Assembly (NCBI GenBank): GCA_016297215.1
Contig: JAEDGZ010000002.1
Span: 60,318 to 124,317 of the forward strand
Length of the DNA stretch: 64,000 nt
Source: Paludibacteraceae bacterium
GTDB lineage: Bacteria; Bacteroidota; Bacteroidia; Bacteroidales; Paludibacteraceae
Direction: 5' to 3'
The stretch's first letter is position 1, and every line of letters starts with the position of its first letter. Positions 41,152 to 48,361 of the stretch are shown in pieces. The notes beneath the pieces are model-generated. The model was not told the origin of the DNA, did not search any database, and saw only the letters and a list, made by a program, of their open reading frames with translations. The position numbers and the translations under genes are program-made.

Positions 41152-41354
41152 ATAGGTGGTATAGATGGTATAGATGTTATAGATGTTATAGGGATTTTAG
41201 CAGGCGGGGACGCCTGCGCACACCGGACAATTTACCGCGGGCGAGACGCCCGCGTCCCCAGTAGAGCATTGTTGCTTCTCTGCTTCCTCTACTCTTTGGT
41301 GCGGCCTGGAGACCGCACCTCCTTTACTGCGGGAGAGACGACTGCGTACCCAGT
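41152..41354. repeat. Repeat cluster: E2, A, C, B, diverged C
   Basis: E2 (41152-41192), A (41199-41229), C (41235-41262), B (41298-41322), a mutated C (41327-41354). The flanks of the B and C units share the words GTAGAGCATTG and TCCTCTACTCTTTG with 38181-38262. Confidence 0.9.
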
Positions 41355-41476
41355 AGAGCATTGCTGCTTTTTCTCTGCAATTTTCTTCGTTTTGATTACC
41401 TTTTTTCTTCGTGTTGTTTTCGTCTTTTTTTCGAGTCGTTTTCGAGTCGTTTTCGAGATTGATGGGTGTTGGTCTT

Positions 41477-41538
41477 TTTAACATGTAATTGTCATATCAT
41501 TAATCATTAATTTATTACCAAGAAAACAAATTAGTCTT
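41477..41538 (+). repeat. Intergenic module G, copy 2
   Basis: TTTAACATGTAATT, then an AATCATTAATTTATTACCA centre and CAAATTAGTCTT. Closest to the copy at 57768-57829. A shorter similar piece lies at 41672-41705. Confidence 0.6.
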
Positions 41539-41551
41539 CATTGTGTAACTT

Positions 41552-41638
41552 AGCAGGCGGGGACGACTGCGCACACCGGACACGCCTGCGTACACCGGAC
41601 ACCTTACCGCAGGCGGGGACGACTGCGTACACCGGACA
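41552..41638 (+). repeat. Three diverged A-type units in tandem
   Basis: 41552-41582, a half unit 41583-41601 and 41607-41638. All have GACGACTGCG or ACACCGGACA changes, showing decay of the palindrome. Confidence 0.8.
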
Positions 41639-41772
41639 ACTGCTGAAATAGTTCGCTTATATCGAACTCACGTTTAATTAGTCATTCATTACCAAAAAAC
41701 AAAAACACCTATGGAGTTACCCTCAAAAAAGTGGTAGGAATTGGCAAGTAGAGATTAAAAAATGTGATTTTA

Positions 41773-41805
41773 TTTGCGTATTTCAAATAAATGTTGTAAC
41801 TTTGC
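41773..41805 (+). promoter_or_regulatory. Promoter of dxs
   Basis: TTTG (41773-41776), 20 nt, TAACTTTGC (41797-41805). A 15-codon frame (41831-41878) starts downstream and overlaps the dxs start. Confidence 0.85.
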
Positions 41806-41852
41806 GAGCCTTTGCGTAAACTGAGTGTAAATGGCATCTATTGCAAAACGAA

Positions 41853-43919
41853 ATGAAGTACTTAGATACAATAAATAGTCCTGCGGACTTGAGGCAGTTG
41901 CCGGTGTCGGCGTTGCCGGAGGTGTGCGCGGAGGTGCGGCAGTTCATCATCGAAGAATTGAGCCACAACCCCGGGCACTTAGGCTCGTCGTTAGGCGCGA
42001 TAGAGTTAACGGTGGCGTTGCACTACGTGTTCGATACGCCTGATGACCGCATCGTATGGGACGTGGGGCATCAGGCATACGCGCACAAGATACTGACCGG
42101 CAGGCGGGAGCGTTTTCATACCAATCGGCAGTTCAAGGGGCTGGCACCTTTTCCGACACCGTTAGAGAGCGAGTACGACACGTGCGTATGCGGGCACGCG
42201 AGCAATTCTATATCGGTGGCGCTCGGGATGGATATCGGGGGGAAAGTGGTTAGTGGTCAGAAGTCAGTGGTTAGTGGGAAGCATGTGGTGGCGGTGATAG
42301 GCGACGGGGCGATGACGGGCGGACTGGCGTTTGAGGGGCTGAACAACACCTCGATGCGGAAGAACGACCTGCTGATAGTGCTCAACGACAACAACATGGC
42401 GATAGACCCGCTGAAAGGCGGCTTCACACAGTATCTGCTCGACATCACCACCAGTTCGTTCTACAACCGCTGGCGCTGGCGGCTGTATCAGTTGGCCGTG
42501 CGGCTGCACCTGATGGACGAAGAGAAGAAGCAGCAGATGATGCGCCGGCATAACAACCTGAAGAGCATCCTCACCAAGCAGCCGAACAACATCTTCCAAG
42601 CGATGAACATCCGCTATTTCGGTCCGGCAGACGGGCACGATGTAGTGGACTTGGTGCGTATCATGCGCGAGATAAAGAACCACAAGGGTCCGAAAGTGCT
42701 GCATATCATCACGAAGAAAGGCAAAGGTTACGCCCCCGCGGAGCAAGACCAGACGACATGGCATGCGCCCGGGGAGTTCTGCGTGGAGACAGGCGAGCGC
42801 AAGGCTACCCATGCGGCGAAAACAGGAGTGCCGCCGCTATGGCAGGAGGTGTTCGGCGAGGAGTTGCTGGCGATGGCACGGGAAGACGCGCGCGTGGTGG
42901 GTGTTACGCCCGCGATGCCATCGGGCTGCTCGATGAGTATCATGCAGAAAGTGTTCCCCGAGAGGGTGTTTGACGTGGGGATAGCCGAGGGGCATGCGGT
43001 AACGTTCTCGGCGGGCATGGCGAAAGAGGGCGCGGTGGTGTTCTGCAATATCTATTCCTCGTTCCTGCAACGCGCCTACGACAATATCATCCACGACGTA
43101 GCGATAGCGCAGTTGCCTGTAATCCTGTGCATTGACCGCGCGGGGATAGTGGGCAACGATGGGGCGACCCACCACGGTTTGTTCGACCTCGCTTACCTCA
43201 GACCGATACCTCACCTCACTATCTGCGCTCCGCGGACGGCGGGCGACCTGCGGGCGATGATGCGCCTTGCGCCGACCTTAGGCGGCCCCGTGGCGATACG
43301 CTACCCGAGGGGGAGGAGCGTAGAGGATGAAGGATTAAGGATGAAGGATGAAAGACCAATATGTGTTGGTAAGGGAGTGTGCCTGCGGGAGGTTGTTATT
43401 ACCGCGGGCGAGTTGCCCGCGTCCTCGGTAGATTTGGCAGTACTGAGCATCGGCGCGATAGGTAACACCGTGGCGGAAGCGATAGACCTGTTGGATGAAA
43501 GATTAAGGATTAAGGATAAAAGACTTAATAGCAACGACTCTGAGGGTGCGGCCTGGAGACCGCACCTCCTTGAAAACTCAGAGACGAGTGTAATAAGTCC
43601 TTCATCCTGCGTCCTTCATCCTTCATCCACCATCGCTCATTACGACATGCGGTGGCTTAAGCCGTTAGACGAAGACCTGCTACGGGAGGTGGGCGAGCGA
43701 TATAAGACCATCGTAACCGTGGAGGACGGCGTGATAGACGGCGGACTGGGCAGCGCGGTGCTGGAGTGGATGGCTGACCACGGCTTCACACCCCGCGTCA
43801 TCCGATTGGGCGTGCGCGACCAATTCGTAGAACACGGCAGCACGCAGGAGTTGTATCATCTGTTGAAATTAGATAAGGAAGGAATATGCGAATCGTTATT
43901 GCAGGCGCTGGAGAAGTAG
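41853..43919 (+). CDS. dxs: 1-deoxy-D-xylulose-5-phosphate synthase with several in-frame repeat inserts
   Basis: 688 residues from the ATG at 41853; the family is usually about 620-640. Thiamine-diphosphate motifs: VWDVGHQAYAHKILTGR, GDGAMTGGLAFEG, LNDNNMAID. Transketolase part: DVGIAEGHAVTFSAGMA, DRAGIVGNDGATHHG. First step of the MEP isoprenoid pathway. Extra peptides map to repeats: VVSGQKSVVSG (E4, 42247-42282), DEGLRMKDER (E3, 43323-43357), TAGELPASS (C, 43402-43429) and a composite of E3, B and inverted E3 (43490-43630). The later ones cluster between the transketolase and C-terminal domains. All keep frame. Confidence 0.95.
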   Translation: MKYLDTINSPADLRQLPVSALPEVCAEVRQFIIEELSHNPGHLGSSLGAIELTVALHYVFDTPDDRIVWDVGHQAYAHKILTGRRERFHTNRQFKGLAPFPTPLESEYDTCVCGHASNSISVALGMDIGGKVVSGQKSVVSGKHVVAVIGDGAMTGGLAFEGLNNTSMRKNDLLIVLNDNNMAIDPLKGGFTQYLLDITTSSFYNRWRWRLYQLAVRLHLMDEEKKQQMMRRHNNLKSILTKQPNNIFQAMNIRYFGPADGHDVVDLVRIMREIKNHKGPKVLHIITKKGKGYAPAEQDQTTWHAPGEFCVETGERKATHAAKTGVPPLWQEVFGEELLAMAREDARVVGVTPAMPSGCSMSIMQKVFPERVFDVGIAEGHAVTFSAGMAKEGAVVFCNIYSSFLQRAYDNIIHDVAIAQLPVILCIDRAGIVGNDGATHHGLFDLAYLRPIPHLTICAPRTAGDLRAMMRLAPTLGGPVAIRYPRGRSVEDEGLRMKDERPICVGKGVCLREVVITAGELPASSVDLAVLSIGAIGNTVAEAIDLLDERLRIKDKRLNSNDSEGAAWRPHLLENSETSVISPSSCVLHPSSTIAHYDMRWLKPLDEDLLREVGERYKTIVTVEDGVIDGGLGSAVLEWMADHGFTPRVIRLGVRDQFVEHGSTQELYHLLKLDKEGICESLLQALEK
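42247..42282 (+). repeat. E4 array inside dxs
   Basis: GTGGTTAGTGGTCAGAAGTC and a second GTGGTTAGTGGG. The complement of the stop-rich E4 linkers, here read in a stop-free direction as VVSGQKSVVSG. Confidence 0.88.
43323..43429 (+). repeat. E3 array and palindrome C inside dxs
   Basis: GATGAAGGATTAAGGATGAA (43326 on) codes DEGLRMKDE. A C unit with compensated arms (GCGGGCG/TGCCCGC, loop AGT; 43402-43429) codes TAGELPASS. Confidence 0.88.
43490..43630 (+). repeat. Composite insert E3-B-inverted E3 inside dxs
   Basis: Forward arm GATTAAGGATTAAGGATAAA with core AGCAACGACTCTGA (43497-43543), a perfect B palindrome (43545-43569), then the inverse arm AACTCAGAGACGAGTG and TCCTTCATCCTGCGTCCTTC (43574-43630). 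It codes about 47 residues, including NSNDSE and SPSSCVLHPSS. Confidence 0.92.
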
Positions 43920-45220
43920 GCACTCACCTTGCCAAACTGCTCTCGCGCGAAGATATGGAGATTAGTCTGTTGGATGCCAAGGCGGAACGCTTGGGCGATT
44001 TGGATGCCAACTACGACCTGCTCACGAAGGTGGGCAGTCCTACTTCGATACACGACCTCAGGGACGTGGGCGTGGGCGATGCTGACCTCTTCATCGCCGT
44101 AACCCCCTCGGAGTCGGAGAACATCACAGCGTGCCTGATAGCCAATCAGTTAGGCGTGAAGAAGACCCTTGCGCGGATAGACAACTACGAGTATCTCATC
44201 CCCGAGAACAAGCGTATCTTCGAGCAGATGGGGCTCAACCACCTTATCTACCCCGAGGTGCTGGCAGCGCACGAGATAGAGGAAGCGCTGAAAGTCAATT
44301 GGTTGCGCTATCATATCACGCTCTGCGACGGGGCATTAGAACTCTGCGTGGTCAAGGTGCGCGAAGGAGCGCAGGTGCTGGGCAAGAAGTTCCTATCCGG
44401 CTTCTTCGGACATGGATTGTATCGCGTGGTGGCTATCAAACGCGGGCAAGACACCATCATCCCGCGCGGCAACGATGAGATAATGGCGGGCGACATGGTC
44501 TATGCCGTCTGCACGCGCGAGAACATGAAAGTGCTCCGCGAGCATACCGGCAAGCAGAAACGCGAGATAAAGAACATCATCGTCTATGGCGCTTCGCGCA
44601 TTGCGCAGAAAGCCGTGCAGGAACTGCCGGAGGGCATGAGTATCAAGATACTGGAAGCCAACCGCGACCTCTGCTACCATATCTCCGACAAAGTGAATAA
44701 TGCGCTGATTATCAATGCGGACGGAAGCGATATGAACTCCTTGCAGGAGGAGGGCATACAAGACGCAGACGCGTTCATCGCGGTAACCGACCGTAGCGAG
44801 GCGAATATCTTTGCCTGCTTAGCGGCGAAGCGGTTTGGGGTGAAGAAGACCATCGCGGAGGTGGAGAACATCGACTATATCCCTATGGCGGAGGCGCTGG
44901 ATATCGGTACGGTGCTCAACAAGAAGACCATCACCGCGGCGTATATCTACCAGATGTTGCTCGACGCGAGTGTACTCAACGTGCGCAACCTGACGAGTGC
45001 GGATGCGGAGATAGTGGAGTTTGTCGCCGCAGAGGGCAACCGTATCACCAAGCACAAGATACGCGAGTTGGACCTGCCCGAGGAGGTGAATATCGGGGCG
45101 ATCGTCCGTGCGGGCGAGGGCATACTCGTAAACGGCGAGACGCTGATACTCCCGGGCGACCACGTGGTGGTCTTCTGCAAGCAGCAAGCCATACGGCAGA
45201 TGGAGAGATTCTTTCGATAA
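43886..45220 (+). CDS. trkA: Trk potassium uptake regulator TrkA
   Basis: 444 residues in two similar halves, each a Rossmann RCK-N (NAD-binding) and RCK-C domain. The first begins MRIVIAGAGEVGTHLAKLL (GxGxxG intact). The second (IKNIIVYGASRIAQKAVQEL) has lost the glycine pattern. It binds to and gates TrkH at the inner membrane. It overlaps the end of dxs by 34 nt in another frame and is followed by trkH after a 92-nt spacer of AAATTTGTAAATTTG and TTCAAATTCTTAATTTTC repeats. Confidence 0.95.
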   Translation: MRIVIAGAGEVGTHLAKLLSREDMEISLLDAKAERLGDLDANYDLLTKVGSPTSIHDLRDVGVGDADLFIAVTPSESENITACLIANQLGVKKTLARIDNYEYLIPENKRIFEQMGLNHLIYPEVLAAHEIEEALKVNWLRYHITLCDGALELCVVKVREGAQVLGKKFLSGFFGHGLYRVVAIKRGQDTIIPRGNDEIMAGDMVYAVCTRENMKVLREHTGKQKREIKNIIVYGASRIAQKAVQELPEGMSIKILEANRDLCYHISDKVNNALIINADGSDMNSLQEEGIQDADAFIAVTDRSEANIFACLAAKRFGVKKTIAEVENIDYIPMAEALDIGTVLNKKTITAAYIYQMLLDASVLNVRNLTSADAEIVEFVAAEGNRITKHKIRELDLPEEVNIGAIVRAGEGILVNGETLILPGDHVVVFCKQQAIRQMERFFR

Positions 45221-45312
45221 TTTGTAAATTTGTAAATTTGAAAGTTTAAAAATTGCCGTGCGGAACTAATCATTTTCAAATTTTCAAATTCTTAATTTTC
45301 AAATTCTAACAC
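45221..45312. repeat. E6 AT-rich array between trkA and trkH
   Basis: GTAAATTTGTAAATTTGAAAG (45224 on) and the inverse TCAAATTTTCAAATTC (about 45275-45307), enclosing about 25 nt. The trkH start codon follows at 45313. Confidence 0.75.
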
Positions 45313-46821
45313 ATGACTCGTACATTCAATAGGAAGATAGTGGTGAAGACGCTCGGTGCGCTGTTGTGTCTCGAGGCGTTGTTCATGCTGGCGCCGATGT
45401 TCACGGCACTGGCGTACCGCGAGCCGGACTTTGAGGCGTGGCTGGTGAGTACGGCTATCACCCTGCTCGCGGGCTTGATCGGGCTGCTGATAGGCAGGCG
45501 GGCGGAGCGCAAGGTAGCGGAGCGCGAGGGATACGCCATCGTGGCGCTGGTGTGGATAGTGTATTCCATCTTCGGAGTGCTGCCGTATTGGCTGAGTGGC
45601 GCGTTCTCTTCCTTCACCGACTGCTGGTTCGAGACCATGTCGGGCTTCACCACCACGGGTGCCACCATAGCGAGCGACGTGGAGAGCCTGACGCACGGCG
45701 TGCTCCTCTGGCGCAGCCTCAGCCAGTGGATGGGAGGTATGGGTATCATCGTCCTCTCGGTGGCGATACTCCCGATGTTCGGCTTGGGCGGCATGCAGTT
45801 GTACGCCGCCGAGGTGCCGGGTGTCAGTTACGAAAAACTGTCGCCGCGTATCGCCGACACAGCCAAGCACATGTGGGGCATCTATATCCTGATTACCGTG
45901 ACGGAGGTAGGGTTGCTTTACCTCTTCGGCATGAGCGGTTTTGATGCCGTGTGCCACTCCCTGTCCACCACCTCTACGGGCGGGTTCTCCACAAAAAACA
46001 CCAGCATAGCAGGCTTTGCGCCCGCGATACAATATACGATAGCCGTTTTCATGTTCCTATCCGGTGTGAACTTCACCTACCTCATCTATGTGCTTCGCGG
46101 GCAGCCGTCACGGTTGCTGCACGATGAGGAGACGCGATGGTATGTGCGGGCGGTGGTGCTATGCACGGTGCTGGTGATGGCGGGGTTGCTGTTCCCCTAT
46201 TTCAAGCACGCGGCGGTGATGCCAGATGATTTTGCGCAGGTGAGCAGTGTGTGGGGAGCGATAGAGTGTGCTTTCCGAAAGGCGTTCTTTGTGGTGGTGA
46301 CGGCAATGACGAGTTGCGGATTTGGTGCATCGGACTATTCCCATTGGCCGCATCTGCTGTGGGTGGTGGTGCTGTTCATCATGTTTATGGGTGCATCTTC
46401 CGGCTCTACGGCGGGCGGTATCAAGTGGGTGCGGTTGGGTATCTTTGCCAAATCGGCTTTGGCGGAATTGCAACGACGTATCCACCCGAATGCCATCCTT
46501 CCCGTGCGTTTTAACGGGCGCGCCGTCAGCGAGTCAACGATAAGCAATGTTATGGCGTTCTTGTTTTTCTATTTCCTTATTATCGTACTGGCAACGGTGG
46601 TGTTTGCCGCTACCGGATTGGATTTTGACGTCTCGCTGGGTACGGCGGTATCGGCAATGGGCAACATGGGAGTTACGATAGGGCAGTTCGCCCCCGCAGA
46701 AGGAACCTATGCCTCTTTCCCCGCCTTGGCGAAGTGGGTGGCTACGTTTGTGATGTTGATTGGTCGTCTGGAAATCTTCACGGTGCTCCTGCTCTTCACG
46801 AAAGCACTGTGGAAGAAATAG
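45313..46821 (+). CDS. trkH: Trk potassium transporter TrkH
   Basis: 502 residues, polytopic. The four half-pore loops are visible: SGFTTTGATIAS, STTSTGGFSTKN, AMTSCGFGASD and GNMGVTIGQF; SGSTAGGIKWVR is the known TrkH loop. It forms the potassium channel of the Trk system in the inner membrane, gated by the TrkA protein coded just upstream. Full length for the family. Confidence 0.95.
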   Translation: MTRTFNRKIVVKTLGALLCLEALFMLAPMFTALAYREPDFEAWLVSTAITLLAGLIGLLIGRRAERKVAEREGYAIVALVWIVYSIFGVLPYWLSGAFSSFTDCWFETMSGFTTTGATIASDVESLTHGVLLWRSLSQWMGGMGIIVLSVAILPMFGLGGMQLYAAEVPGVSYEKLSPRIADTAKHMWGIYILITVTEVGLLYLFGMSGFDAVCHSLSTTSTGGFSTKNTSIAGFAPAIQYTIAVFMFLSGVNFTYLIYVLRGQPSRLLHDEETRWYVRAVVLCTVLVMAGLLFPYFKHAAVMPDDFAQVSSVWGAIECAFRKAFFVVVTAMTSCGFGASDYSHWPHLLWVVVLFIMFMGASSGSTAGGIKWVRLGIFAKSALAELQRRIHPNAILPVRFNGRAVSESTISNVMAFLFFYFLIIVLATVVFAATGLDFDVSLGTAVSAMGNMGVTIGQFAPAEGTYASFPALAKWVATFVMLIGRLEIFTVLLLFTKALWKK

Positions 46822-46865
46822 GGCGATTAAGTTTCAGGTTTCAAATTTTAATGTTTCAGGTTTAG

Positions 46866-48296
46866 GTGAAGCCCTCTCGTATTGCGATATTGATTTGGTG
46901 TGCCATCGCCCTGTTAGGGGTAATGTGTGTTGTATTGCCCGAGCGCATGCAGATAGGGGAACTCACCCTCCGATGGACTACCCTCAACAAAGTGTTGGGC
47001 GCTGAAGAACAAGGAACTAGGAGCCAAGATGAAAGATATAATAGTTTCGTCTCTGAAAATTCAAAGATGAGTGTATCTACCGCGGGCGAGACGCCCTCGT
47101 CCCCAGCAGCAAGTCCTTCTTCCTTAAACCTTGATTCAGTATCTAACGAAAGCAAACCGAATACTTCCCGAAGCACAGTGAATATCCCCACCGTGGAAGA
47201 AGTGCAAGGCGATTCCGATGTCTTGGCTGCCTTCCGTCAAGGCTTGGCGGAGGCGGACAGACGGACGGTGCGCGTGGTGCACTACGGCGACTCGCAGATA
47301 GAGGAAGACCGCATGACGCTGACCCTGCGTCGCCGATTGCAAACCGTCTACGGCGGAGGAGGAGTGGGCATGCTCCCCTTGCAGCAGACCATCCCCACGC
47401 GCACCATCAAGCAGACCCTCACCGTCAACGGCATCCGACAGACCACGCAGCAGGGACCCCGCCGCCACTTGGTTTATGGACCGAAGGTGCAACGCCGCGA
47501 CGATGGTTTGTATGGTCCTATGGGGCAGGTGGCGTTTATCGGCGACACCGTACTGCAACACCAAGACAGCGCAGTTTTGCATGTAGAGCCAATGGGGAAG
47601 AAACCCTATTCCGAGACCTATTTCAACCGCCTGCGCCTTTGGACAAAAGGCGATTTCCGCTGCTATGTGAATGGAGTAGCCTGCACAGACTCTTCCGCCA
47701 CCGTTCTCACATTGGCGGATAGCACCACCTCCTGCGACCTTGCGCTGGTGGGCTGCGGAGAGGTCTATGCCGTCTCTCTGGAGACAGAGAAAGGTGTTGT
47801 AGTGGACAACATCCCCATGCGCGGCTGTACAGGTACTATCTTCACCAACATCGACAGCACGCAGTTGGCTACTTTCTATCGGGAGACCAACACCCGACTG
47901 ATTATCATGCAGTTCGGCGGCAATGCCATCCCCTTCAACGAGCAGCCGACCACCATCGCGGGCACGGTGCAGAGCCTGCGCAAGCAGGTGCGCTACCTGC
48001 GCCGATGTGCGCCCGAGGCAAGTATCTTGTTTGTAGGACCCGGGGATATGCTGACGCAGATAGACGGCGAGACCACGACCTACCCGCTGCTGCCCTATAT
48101 GGACCGACTGCTCAAGAAGATGGCTGCGGAGGAGCACATCGCCTACTTCAGCCTCTATGAGATGATGGGCGGCAAAGACAGCATGCTGCGCTGGCAGAAA
48201 AACGGCTGGGCAGGCAGCGACGGCGTCCACTTCACCCGCCGCGGCGCCGAGATAGCAGGAGAAAAACTATCGGAATATATCTTAAAGAATTTGTAA
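46866..48296 (+). CDS. Exported SGNH-hydrolase-like protein, partner of the MBOAT acyltransferase, with composite insert
   Basis: 476 residues from a GTG at 46866; the first stretch (IAILIWCAIALLGVMCVVLP) is a membrane anchor or signal. The SGNH-type start VHYGDSQIEED and the end GSDGVHFTRRGAEIAGEKL (Asp-x-x-His) frame the domain. Residues about 46-90 (after LNKVLG) are an insert made of E8, E3 core, palindrome C and inverted E3. They contain NSFVSENS and STAGETPSSP. An MBOAT gene follows after 65 nt. Such pairs O-acetylate extracellular polysaccharide (as in the AlgI/AlgX-like systems), which is the inferred role. Confidence 0.8.
   Translation: MKPSRIAILIWCAIALLGVMCVVLPERMQIGELTLRWTTLNKVLGAEEQGTRSQDERYNSFVSENSKMSVSTAGETPSSPAASPSSLNLDSVSNESKPNTSRSTVNIPTVEEVQGDSDVLAAFRQGLAEADRRTVRVVHYGDSQIEEDRMTLTLRRRLQTVYGGGGVGMLPLQQTIPTRTIKQTLTVNGIRQTTQQGPRRHLVYGPKVQRRDDGLYGPMGQVAFIGDTVLQHQDSAVLHVEPMGKKPYSETYFNRLRLWTKGDFRCYVNGVACTDSSATVLTLADSTTSCDLALVGCGEVYAVSLETEKGVVVDNIPMRGCTGTIFTNIDSTQLATFYRETNTRLIIMQFGGNAIPFNEQPTTIAGTVQSLRKQVRYLRRCAPEASILFVGPGDMLTQIDGETTTYPLLPYMDRLLKKMAAEEHIAYFSLYEMMGGKDSMLRWQKNGWAGSDGVHFTRRGAEIAGEKLSEYILKNL
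47005..47135 (+). repeat. Composite insert E8-E3-C-inverted E3 inside the SGNH gene
   Basis: E8 GAACAAGGAACTAGGAGCC (47008 on), a core resembling TAATAGTTTCGTCTCTGAAAA (47041-47060), a C unit (47080-47107; right arm CGCCCTCG has one mismatch), then AAGTCCTTCTTCCTTAAACC (47112-47131). It ends before the conserved SGNH domain. Confidence 0.88.
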
Positions 48297-48361
48297 ATTA
48301 TTACCTTTGCTCTGAATAGTTGGCATACAATGCACTCATAATTCCTAATTCCTAATTAGTA

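Larger units (their letters stand above)
40899..41852. other. Gene-free region of about 950 nt
   Basis: It holds a 150-nt leader of tRNA-fMet with a tRNA-like segment (40982-41015), the tRNA promoter, an 11-G homopolymer (41141-41151), repeat clusters (41152-41354 and 41552-41638), a G module (41477-41538) and the dxs promoter. An apparent 70-codon frame at 41269 only translates repeat units. Confidence 0.7.

Noticed and set aside
41269..41481. 70-codon frame in the dxs upstream region.
   Set aside because: It reads through B and C repeats (VRPGDRTS, TAGET) and low-complexity T-rich DNA; no start signal or homology pattern.
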